Below, one piece after another: positions 1-5,767 of a stretch of DNA of 6,742 nucleotides. The notes below the pieces were generated by a model. It searched no databases, was not told the origin of the DNA, and saw nothing but the letters and a program-made list of their open reading frames with translations. A program made the translations under genes and the position numbers. Positions within the stretch are counted from its first letter, which is position 1. Each line of letters begins with the position of its first letter. Source of the stretch: JBCDBL01 sp039183635 (GTDB lineage: Bacteria > Pseudomonadota > Alphaproteobacteria > Caulobacterales > Parvularculaceae); NCBI GenBank assembly GCA_039183635.1, contig JBCDBL010000167.1:1-6742 (forward strand), given 5' to 3'.

Positions 1-429
1 CAGTGGCGGGCGTTGTGCGGTGTTCTGGGGGACAACGATCTCGGCCGCGATCCGCGTTTTGAAGCCATCATGGGGCGTATTGAAAATCGCGACGCCTGCA
101 AGGCGGCTGTGATGTCGTTGACCAGGCGGTTTTCCTCCGTGACCTTGATCGATCGATTGAATGAAGCGGGCGTGCCTGCCGGCCACATATACGATATGAA
201 AGGCGTGTTCGATGATCCGCAGGTCAAGCATCTTGGTATGGCGGCTGACGTCGCACATAAAGAGTTGGGCGATATTAAGCTTGTTTCTCAACCGATTGAA
301 ATGCCTGGCGAGGTGCAGGAGCCGTACCAAGGCACGCCTGCACGTGGCGAGCATACGGACGATATATTGAAAGAACTAGGGCGTACAGAGGAAAAGATTC
401 GTACGTTCAGAGAAAAGCAGGTCATATAA
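1..429 (+). CDS. Class III CoA-transferase (CaiB/BaiF family), C-terminal part, 5' end outside window
   Basis: The open frame runs from base 1 (it enters reading Gln-Trp-Arg-Ala-Leu-Cys) to TAA at 427-429, giving 142 residues. Full-length members have about 380-420, so only roughly the last third is present. The TTG at base 13 is in frame but is an internal Leu, not a start. The family is recognised by the C-terminal pattern: a Trp-x-x-Leu-Cys opening, 'DPRF' about 18 residues on, an 'AGVPAGHIYDMKGVFDDPQV' segment, then 'HLGM' and a 'P-x-E-MPGE' tail. Members move CoA between carboxylic acids in the cytoplasm (formyl-, succinyl- or carnitine-CoA type exchange). The catalytic Asp lies in the missing N-terminal part, so neither activity nor substrate can be judged. 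The next gene starts 104 bases downstream on the same strand, and I see no clear terminator between them. The family call is secure; the substrate is unknown. Confidence 0.9.
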   Translation, partial: QWRALCGVLGDNDLGRDPRFEAIMGRIENRDACKAAVMSLTRRFSSVTLIDRLNEAGVPAGHIYDMKGVFDDPQVKHLGMAADVAHKELGDIKLVSQPIEMPGEVQEPYQGTPARGEHTDDILKELGRTEEKIRTFREKQVI

Positions 430-517
430 ACAGCAACACCGCGGTGTGGCGCCGTTTTCGAAAGACGTTATTTTCGGCCACTACGACATTTGACGCAACG
501 TAACGTAATAGAGCGCA

Positions 518-525
518 AGAAAGGG
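518..525 (+). promoter_or_regulatory. Ribosome binding site of the S9 peptidase gene
   Basis: A purine-rich AGAAAGGG lies 8 bases before the ATG at 534. It supports that start over later in-frame ATG codons such as the one at 657, and keeps the hydrophobic N-terminal segment in the protein. Confidence 0.6.
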
Positions 526-533
526 CTATTTCC

Positions 534-2801
534 ATGCCTGCATTTGTAAAACTGGGCGGTGCGGTTGTTGCAGCCGTAGCGCTCGTCGCTGTTGGCTTGT
601 TTGCTGGATACCGGTTCGGATCTGAAACACTGTCAACGGGTGTTTCGGCGGCGGATATGGTGAAGGTTGGGGCGCGTATGAAGCTCTCGACAGCGTATAC
701 CGGCGCGCGGGTAAATCCGATCTGGCTGCCAAACGGCGACAGCTTCGTTTACAATGCAGGCGACAACGAAAAAGTCGACTTTAAGCTCGTAGACCCAAGA
801 ACAGGTGATGCGGAACGCTTTATTCAAAAGGGCGCCCTTGAAAAGGCGTTGTCGGATGTTTTCGGTAAGCCGGTTTCCGAGGCGACCATACCGTTCTCCA
901 AGTTTGAGTTTATCGACCAAGGCGTGATCGCTTTTACGTATAATGATCGCCTGATCAGATACGATCTTGAACAGAATGTCGCTTCGCTTGTCGCAGATGT
1001 TCCTCTCGACGTCCCTGATCCTTTGAATTTACAGGTGATTCGGGAAAATTGTCCTCAAGTTTGGGCGGATCTGCGCGAACAGATCTCGCCGAATTACAAA
1101 TGGGTTTTGAGTTTTGATGAAAGGGGGCTTTACCTGCGTTCGGACAGCGGCGTGCGAAAAGCGTTGGCCGGTCCGATAGCCCCCCATGAGACCTGGGCCA
1201 TGAATGACACGCACTGGTCTGACGACAGTCAGTATCTGGCGATTATGAAGGCGGACGCGCGCAATGTGACGAAAGTGCCGGTAGTTGACTGGAGCGACCT
1301 GAAGGCGCCGGTGACCCATATTCCCTATCCGACAGTCTCCGATGAGTTGGTGACGTTCGAACTTATGATTGCGAACACCGAAACCGGAGCATCGGTCAAA
1401 GCTGTGTTCGACAAAGAAACCTATGTCATACCGGCCGCCTGGCGCCCTGATGGTTCAGAGTTTATCTGCCTTAGCCTGTCTCGGGATGCCGGAACGTTGA
1501 AAGTGCTCGCTGTGTCCGTTAAGACCGGCGCCGTACGTACGGTGTTGACAGATACGACAGACACTTACCACGTTTTTCCGCCCAATTTCATTTTTCGCGG
1601 CGGTGCGGATTTCCACCTTATGCCAGACGGCGAGCACTTCGCCTGGATTACGGATACGACAGGATTTCGGCAGCTTTCCGTTTACAATCTTGACACCGGT
1701 CAAGGGCGTCAATTGACCACGCATGATTTTGAGGTGGCGGCTTATGGCGGATATGATGCGGCATCGGATCGTATTCTCTATACAGCGCAATCTGATGCTG
1801 CACGTCCTTACGACATGCATGTACACAGCGTGCCTTTTACAGGCGGTGAGAGCGTGCGGTTGAGTGCGGCCGAAGGGCAGCATCAAATCAAAGTCTCGCC
1901 CTCCGGCGCATATTACATTGACAAGTATTCGACGACGGCGCATCCGCCGGTCGTGGAGCTGCGTTCTTCTGACGGTGTTTTGATTGAGACGCTCAGTGTG
2001 GGAAAACGTCTGCTCGGCGCGGACAAGATCGCACCGACGCCAGAGCATTTCTCCGCGTTGGCTGCAGACAATAAGACAGTCATTCACGGTGTTATATACA
2101 AGCCTTCGGATTTTGATCCAAACAAGAAGTATCCAATTATTGACGGCATCTACGGTGGGGCGTTCATAAATAATGTGCCCTACAGATATGATGCGCCTGT
2201 TCCTTTTTTTGGGCGCATCATGGCGGAGCTTGGTTTTGTCACTGTTGTTGTTGACGCGCGTGGAACGCCGGGTCGGGGAAAGGCGTTTAAAGACATGGTC
2301 TATAAAAAACTGGGCCAGATAGAAATTCCCGACCACGTGGCTGCGATTAAGTCCGCCGCTCAGGACAGGCCCTGGATGGACATAGACCGTGTTGGTATTA
2401 TAGGCCACTCATATGGCGGATATTTTACCGTGCGCGGCCTTTTGCAAGCGCCAGAGTTTTACAAGGTCGGTGTGGCGTCAGGCGTTTCGGAAAAGGATAG
2501 TGATGCGTCTTCCCTTGCGACGGAAGCGTTTATAGGCGTGAAGGGCGATGGGCGCCAGAGCTTTGAAACCATGTCAAACGTAGCCCTTGCGCCTAACCTG
2601 GAAGGGAAATTGCTTTTGGTGGTGCAAACCAGTGATGTTAATACGCCGGCCCACGGTCCATTCAAATTGGTCGACGCCTTGATTGAGCACCGCAAGCCCT
2701 ATGACATGCTTTTGCTGCCAGGGGCCAACCATTCTTTTCAAGGCGGGGACCGTCGATACTTTTACGAACGTGTCGGCGCCTATTTTCAGGAACATCTTTA
2801 G
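534..2801 (+). CDS. Membrane-anchored S9 family serine peptidase (DPP IV / prolyl oligopeptidase clan)
   Basis: The product has 755 residues, close to the 700-780 usual for DPP IV-type enzymes. Residues about 6-27 form one hydrophobic segment after a short N-terminus with a Lys. There is no lipobox Cys and no clear signal-peptidase site, so a signal anchor with the enzyme in the periplasm is likely. Residues about 100-450 are the beta-propeller (DPPIV_N type) and about 520-755 the alpha/beta-hydrolase domain. The triad appears complete: Ser626 in GHSYGG, Asp701 in TSDVN and His733 in ANHSF. The spacings (75 and 32) are almost those of human DPP4 (78 and 32). Tyr540 in 'DGIYGG' matches the oxyanion Tyr. 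The Glu-Glu motif that holds the substrate amino terminus in true dipeptidyl peptidases is not evident; the aligned place reads Pro217-His218-Glu219. The ATG at 534 has AGAAAGGG at 518-525, 8 bases upstream. Probable role: cleavage of Pro- or Ala-containing peptides; exact specificity is uncertain. Confidence 0.9.
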   Translation: MPAFVKLGGAVVAAVALVAVGLFAGYRFGSETLSTGVSAADMVKVGARMKLSTAYTGARVNPIWLPNGDSFVYNAGDNEKVDFKLVDPRTGDAERFIQKGALEKALSDVFGKPVSEATIPFSKFEFIDQGVIAFTYNDRLIRYDLEQNVASLVADVPLDVPDPLNLQVIRENCPQVWADLREQISPNYKWVLSFDERGLYLRSDSGVRKALAGPIAPHETWAMNDTHWSDDSQYLAIMKADARNVTKVPVVDWSDLKAPVTHIPYPTVSDELVTFELMIANTETGASVKAVFDKETYVIPAAWRPDGSEFICLSLSRDAGTLKVLAVSVKTGAVRTVLTDTTDTYHVFPPNFIFRGGADFHLMPDGEHFAWITDTTGFRQLSVYNLDTGQGRQLTTHDFEVAAYGGYDAASDRILYTAQSDAARPYDMHVHSVPFTGGESVRLSAAEGQHQIKVSPSGAYYIDKYSTTAHPPVVELRSSDGVLIETLSVGKRLLGADKIAPTPEHFSALAADNKTVIHGVIYKPSDFDPNKKYPIIDGIYGGAFINNVPYRYDAPVPFFGRIMAELGFVTVVVDARGTPGRGKAFKDMVYKKLGQIEIPDHVAAIKSAAQDRPWMDIDRVGIIGHSYGGYFTVRGLLQAPEFYKVGVASGVSEKDSDASSLATEAFIGVKGDGRQSFETMSNVALAPNLEGKLLLVVQTSDVNTPAHGPFKLVDALIEHRKPYDMLLLPGANHSFQGGDRRYFYERVGAYFQEHL

Positions 2802-2927
2802 ACCGACTTGACGTAAAATCGGCGCATTGAATTTTCAAACCCTCCGACAACCGAAGTGTGCACAGAGGTCATTAGTCTTATAAATGCAGTGGAAGAGTTT
2901 TTACAAAATTATTCTGTGCATGAAATT

Positions 2928-3617
2928 TTAGGACTGGCTGGCTGTCGCGTTTTTGGCGGAGGTGATGATGTCGGATACATTGGCGCTCACCACTTCAAAG
3001 TGACCGCGCATCAACTTATAGGTTAATTCATCATCGCCTTGCTGCACCGCTTTCAATATATCGCCATGTTCCTGTGCAGACTTTTCAAGGCGGCCAGGCT
3101 TGAATGCTTGTTGGGCGCGATAGACGAGTACTCTGGCCGCAGCGGCTTTTGCAATTTCGATGAGGGCGCTGTTGTGACACCCAAGAACAAGCCGCTCATG
3201 GAATTGCAGGCCGATGGCGCCTGTCGTCACCATGTCCTCCGCGTCTGTTCTCAATGCCTGACAGAATGCATCATGGGTCTCGGCCAGGTTTGCGCGCTCA
3301 ATCGGCGTCATGCGCCGCGCAGACAGGCGGGCGCAGCTTGCTTCAATTTCAGAAAGCGCTTCGAGATATTCAAACACCCGTCCCAAAGGCATTTCCGCCA
3401 CGCGGGCGCGCTTTCGGGGCTCCTGGCGTACAACACCGGATGCGGCAAGCATTCGCAACGCTTCGCGAATTGGCGTGCGCGACACCCCGAAACGGTCTGC
3501 AAGGGCTTGTTCATTAAGGCCGTCCCCGGGGCCAAGTTCTCCATTAAGGATAATGGTCTGGATTTCTTCGGCGATCTTCGCAGCTTGTGTAGGTTCGGCG
3601 GTAGCGTTCTGTATCAT
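2928..3617 (-). CDS. GntR-family transcriptional regulator, FCD (FadR-C) subfamily, MatR-like by position
   Basis: The product has 229 residues, a normal length. Residues about 10-75 are the winged helix, with the helix-turn-helix at about 35-63 ('NEQALADRFGVSRTPIREALRML' region; Arg47, Thr48, Arg51 and Arg55 in the recognition helix). Residues about 80-215 are the all-alpha FCD ligand domain. FCD proteins usually bind a metal through one Asp and three His. His140 (in QFHER), His184 (QEHGD) and His206 (RGHFE) are present, but the Asp four residues before the first His is Gly136. The ATG is the complement of 3615-3617, with a weak AGG a few bases upstream. The gene is divergent from matB with a 122-base gap, as matR is from matABC in Rhizobium trifolii. 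A role as a malonate-responsive repressor of matB is therefore inferred, not shown. The fold call is firm; ligand and target are inference. Confidence 0.93.
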   Translation of the reverse strand: MIQNATAEPTQAAKIAEEIQTIILNGELGPGDGLNEQALADRFGVSRTPIREALRMLAASGVVRQEPRKRARVAEMPLGRVFEYLEALSEIEASCARLSARRMTPIERANLAETHDAFCQALRTDAEDMVTTGAIGLQFHERLVLGCHNSALIEIAKAAAARVLVYRAQQAFKPGRLEKSAQEHGDILKAVQQGDDELTYKLMRGHFEVVSANVSDIITSAKNATASQS

Positions 3618-3622
3618 AATAC
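3611..3622. promoter_or_regulatory. Candidate GntR operator overlapping the gntR start codon
   Basis: GTAT-CATA-ATAC is an inverted repeat with 4-base arms and a 4-base spacer. The regulator's own start codon (complement of 3615-3617) lies inside it. FCD-type GntR proteins usually bind short palindromes built on GT/AC half-sites such as TGTATACA, so this could be an autoregulatory site. The arms are short and chance occurrence is quite possible. Confidence 0.3.
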
Positions 3623-3627
3623 CTGCA

Positions 3628-3644
3628 GTTTTGGCGAAAACGCC
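3628..3644. promoter_or_regulatory. Overlapping inverted repeats in the gntR-matB divergent region
   Basis: Two palindromes overlap here: GTTTT-GGCG-AAAAC (3628-3641, 5-base arms) and GGCG-AAAA-CGCC (3633-3644, 4-base arms, GC-only). A third, TAGAA...TTCTA with a 7-base spacer, follows at 3645-3661. They lie just upstream of gntR and about 80-110 bases before matB, where an operator controlling either gene could sit. No strong -35/-10 pair is visible. The AT-rich TAAAAT at 3699-3704 and TATAGC at 3704-3709 are weak -10 candidates for matB. Confidence 0.35.
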
Positions 3645-3739
3645 TAGAATGAAAAGTTCTAAAGATTCGACGCAGAAACACTTTAACGCATCCCAAATTA
3701 AAATATAGCATGCGGCAATAGCGCACAGAAAGGGTATTT

Positions 3740-5236
3740 ATGACTCTACCGGCTTCCGTTGGAGCAAAATTCGCAGAATTGGCGGTCGCAGCGCCGGATC
3801 GGGCTTTTTTGCGGTCTTCGGGCGGCGCATCGTTTTCGCGGGGCGACATGGATCGCCTGGCGCGCCTTATGGCGGGTCGGCTTTGGGAGGCCGGTGCGCG
3901 GCCCGGCGACAGGGTGACGGCCGTGGTGGAAAAGTCAGCCGAAGCGTTCGCTTTGTATGTCGCCTGCCAGTATGGCGGTTTTGTCTATCATCCTGCGAAC
4001 ATTGGGTACACGGACCAGGAGCTTGCTTATCTCGTGGAGGATGCAGCGCCCAAGGTCATCGTATGTGATCCCGCCCGGCAAGACGCGTTCGAGGGGGCGG
4101 CGGCGGTCATGACCCTTGACAGCGCCGGGCGCGGCCCGATTGCTGAGACTTCTGGCGTTGCGCCTGACCTTTCCTATGAGCCCGCGTCCGATGATTGGGC
4201 GGCGTTGCTGTACACCTCGGGCACAACGGGAAAGCCCAAGGGCGCGATGCTGACCCATGGCAATCTTCTGTCGAATGCGGAGACGCTGATCGACGCCTGG
4301 CGCATCACGGACCAGGACCGGCTCTTGCATGTGCTGCCGATTTTCCACGTACACGGCCTGTTCGTGGCGGGCAACACGGCGTTGTGCGCCGGATACGAGA
4401 TGTTTTTCGAACAAAAATTCGATCTCGATACGGCTTTCACGCTTCTGCCGGAGGCGACTTTGTTCATGGGCGTGCCCACCCATTATGGACGCCTTATGTC
4501 CGATCCGCGCCTCAACAAGGACGCGACATCGGCCATGCGGCTGTTCGTCAGCGGTTCAGCACCCCTCGACGCCGTCGCTTCGGATACGTTTTACGACAAA
4601 ACCGGTCTGCGCGTGCTGGAGCGGTACGGCATGACCGAGACCGTCATGCTGACCTCTAACCCCTATGAGGGCGACAGGGTGGCGGGCAGCGTCGGCCCGG
4701 CCTTGCCGGGCGTTGAACTGCGCCTGCGAAAAGACGATGGCGCGCTGGCGGAAACCGGGGAGACCGGCGTTGTCGAGGTGCGCGGGCCGAACGTGTGCAA
4801 AGGCTATTTCAACTTGCCGGAAAAAACCAAAGAAGCGTTTACGGATGATGGTTTTTTCGTGACCGGCGACATCGGCGTCATGGATGAACGCGGCTATGTG
4901 ACATTGCAGGGGCGCCTCAGCGATATGATTATATCCGGCGGATACAATGTTTATCCAAGGGAGGTGGAGAACGCGCTTTTAGAGCAGCCGGCGATCCTTG
5001 AGGCGGCGGTCTTTGGCGTGCCGCACCCGGACTTCGGGGAGGGCGTCGTTGCGGTCGCGGTGGCGGACGGCGCCGCCCCTGATGAGGCGGACATTCTCGC
5101 CGGCGTTAAAGGGGTGATCGCCGCCTATAAAAGCCCGAAGCGCGTGTTTATGCGCGAGGAATTGCCGAAAAACGCCATGGGAAAAATCGACAGAAAAGTC
5201 CTGCGCGCTGAGTTTAACGACTTGTTTTCAAAATAA
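3740..5236 (+). CDS. matB: Malonyl-CoA synthetase (malonate--CoA ligase), ANL superfamily
   Basis: It converts malonate, ATP and CoA to malonyl-CoA, AMP and pyrophosphate through a malonyl-adenylate, in the cytoplasm. The 498 residues compare with about 504 in Rhizobium trifolii MatB. Motifs in order: P-loop YTSGTTGKPKG at 158-168, PIFHVHG at 200-206, SGSAP at 271-275, ERYGMTET at 294-301 followed by the MatB-typical TSNPYEG, adenosine-binding Asp377 in TGD, hinge/ribose region GRLSDMIISGGYNVYP at 391-406, and catalytic Lys482 in the 'PKNAMGKIDRK' tail, the Lys that is reversibly acetylated in R. palustris MatB. His203, Ser273 and Arg295 fall where I recall MatB structures placing malonate contacts. 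These favour malonate or methylmalonate over fatty acids. The ATG at 3740 follows AGGG at 3731-3734 by 5 bases. It is divergent from the GntR gene, which probably represses it. No matA or matC is in the window. A terminator-like hairpin follows. Confidence 0.93.
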   Translation: MTLPASVGAKFAELAVAAPDRAFLRSSGGASFSRGDMDRLARLMAGRLWEAGARPGDRVTAVVEKSAEAFALYVACQYGGFVYHPANIGYTDQELAYLVEDAAPKVIVCDPARQDAFEGAAAVMTLDSAGRGPIAETSGVAPDLSYEPASDDWAALLYTSGTTGKPKGAMLTHGNLLSNAETLIDAWRITDQDRLLHVLPIFHVHGLFVAGNTALCAGYEMFFEQKFDLDTAFTLLPEATLFMGVPTHYGRLMSDPRLNKDATSAMRLFVSGSAPLDAVASDTFYDKTGLRVLERYGMTETVMLTSNPYEGDRVAGSVGPALPGVELRLRKDDGALAETGETGVVEVRGPNVCKGYFNLPEKTKEAFTDDGFFVTGDIGVMDERGYVTLQGRLSDMIISGGYNVYPREVENALLEQPAILEAAVFGVPHPDFGEGVVAVAVADGAAPDEADILAGVKGVIAAYKSPKRVFMREELPKNAMGKIDRKVLRAEFNDLFSK

Positions 5237-5240
5237 AAAA

Positions 5241-5273
5241 TTAAACGCCGCGCGCGTTTAAGGCGGTCTTTTT
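5241..5273 (+). terminator. Probable rho-independent terminator after matB
   Basis: TTAAACGC (5241-5248) pairs perfectly with GCGTTTAA (5254-5261) around a 5-base CGCGC loop, only 4 bases after the matB stop. A run of five T lies at 5269-5273. The 7-base gap between stem and T-run is longer than ideal. An alternative stem, CGCC with GGCG at 5262-5265, would reach closer to the T-run. The element likely separates matB from the transporter operon. An A-rich stretch on the 5' side means weak action on the other strand is also possible. Confidence 0.6.
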
Positions 5274-5274
5274 C

Positions 5275-5294
5275 CTACGACTTAAGTCGCGTAG
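5275..5294. promoter_or_regulatory. Near-perfect palindrome, candidate activator site for the transporter operon
   Basis: The core CGACTTAAGTCG (5278-5289) is a perfect 12-base palindrome. A wider pairing also exists: CTACG (5275-5279) with CGTAG (5290-5294) around ACTTAAGT, with an extra CG on the right side. It sits 60-80 bases before the DUF4212 start and after the matB terminator. Acetate-type permease operons are often controlled by LuxR/NarL-type response regulators (CrbR/ErdR-like), so a binding site for such a protein is a reasonable inference. No regulator gene of that type is in the window. Confidence 0.45.
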
Positions 5295-5304
5295 CGCCGC
5301 CGCA

Positions 5305-5350
5305 CGCCCCCTCCTACTCTGGTAATCGTCAAAAAATCAGAAGGAGGGCG
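5305..5350 (+). promoter_or_regulatory. Possible leader hairpin masking the Shine-Dalgarno of the DUF4212 gene
   Basis: CCCTCCT (5309-5315) is exactly complementary to AGGAGGG (5342-5348), the ribosome binding site of the gene starting at 5354. Two more pairs (5305-5306 with 5349-5350) can form past a 2-base bulge. The loop is 26 bases. If transcription starts upstream of about 5305, the mRNA could fold to hide its ribosome site. Whether it does depends on the unknown transcription start. Confidence 0.35.
5341..5348 (+). promoter_or_regulatory. Strong Shine-Dalgarno of the transporter operon
   Basis: AAGGAGGG lies 5 bases before the ATG at 5354 and is the best ribosome site in the window. 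It fixes that start over the internal ATG codons at 5369 and 5417, which lack such a site. Confidence 0.8.
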
Positions 5351-5353
5351 GAA

Positions 5354-5767
5354 ATGAACGTCAACACCATGCAGTCCGGCGCGAACGCCGGCGGTTCAGA
5401 TCAGCTGGGCGCGGGCATGGCCGAAGAGCCGTATCGCCATGACGGCGACAACATGCCGGCCCATGACCACCATGACGCCGAGGTCTTAAGCGAGGGAAAA
5501 ATCGAGTCCTATTGGTCCGCCAACTTACGTTTGTTGGGGAGTTTGCTTGTCGTTTGGTTCGTCGTGTCCTTCGGGGCCGGCATCTTGTTCGTCGATGTTT
5601 TAAACACGATTGAGATCGGCGGGTTCCCGCTGGGGTTCTGGTTCGCCCAACAGGGCGCCATATACACCTTCGTCGCGCTCATCTTTTTCTATTCTATACG
5701 GATGAAATCCATAGAACGCCGGTTCGGCGTCGACGACGACGCTGACGATAAGGAGGCGCGGTCATGA
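5354..5767 (+). CDS. DUF4212 protein, small subunit of a two-component sodium:solute symporter
   Basis: The product has 137 residues. It belongs to the small inner-membrane family encoded directly before VC_2705-type symporters (putative 'solute:sodium symporter small subunit'). Visible signatures are YWSANLRL at 53-60, WFVVSFGAGILFVD at 68-81 and GGFPLGFWFAQQGAIY at 89-104. Two membrane segments are expected, about 59-80 and 92-115, followed by an acidic tail (DDDADDKE at 127-134). Typical members are about 80-110 residues. Here the first 50 form a hydrophilic extension with a His/Asp-rich patch (His29, 37, 39, 40). The start at 5354 is set by the strong AAGGAGGG upstream. The stop TGA shares the ATGA with the next gene's start, so the two are translationally coupled. 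The biochemical role of this subunit is not well established; it probably assembles with or stabilises the large subunit. Confidence 0.88.
   Translation: MNVNTMQSGANAGGSDQLGAGMAEEPYRHDGDNMPAHDHHDAEVLSEGKIESYWSANLRLLGSLLVVWFVVSFGAGILFVDVLNTIEIGGFPLGFWFAQQGAIYTFVALIFFYSIRMKSIERRFGVDDDADDKEARS

Noticed and set aside
436..447. Perfect palindrome ACACCGCGGTGT after the CoA-transferase gene
   Set aside because: The stem is only 4 bases if a 4-base loop is allowed, and no T-run follows, so it is not a credible terminator. It could be a binding site, but nothing else supports that.
490..511. TTGACG and TAATAG as a promoter for the peptidase gene
   Set aside because: The spacing is only 10 bases, far too short for a sigma-70 pair, and no better -10 is seen at the right distance.
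1455..2408. A 317-codon open frame on the minus strand inside the peptidase gene
   Set aside because: It is antisense to a clear S9 peptidase. The translation is rich in Arg, His and Cys, has no recognisable domain, and I see no ribosome site.
2859..2920. Inverted repeat TGCACAGA...TCTGTGCA with a 46-base loop between the convergent genes
   Set aside because: An 8-base match with so long a loop is expected fairly often by chance in a gap this size. There is no adjoining T-run.
2905..2929. AAAATT...AATTTT hairpin at the 3' end of gntR, as a possible terminator
   Set aside because: The stem is AT-only with a 13-base loop and overlaps the stop codon. It is too weak to call.
3039..3647. A 202-codon plus-strand frame over the GntR gene
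   Set aside because: It is a shadow of the GntR coding frame with low-complexity Cys/Arg content and no domain.
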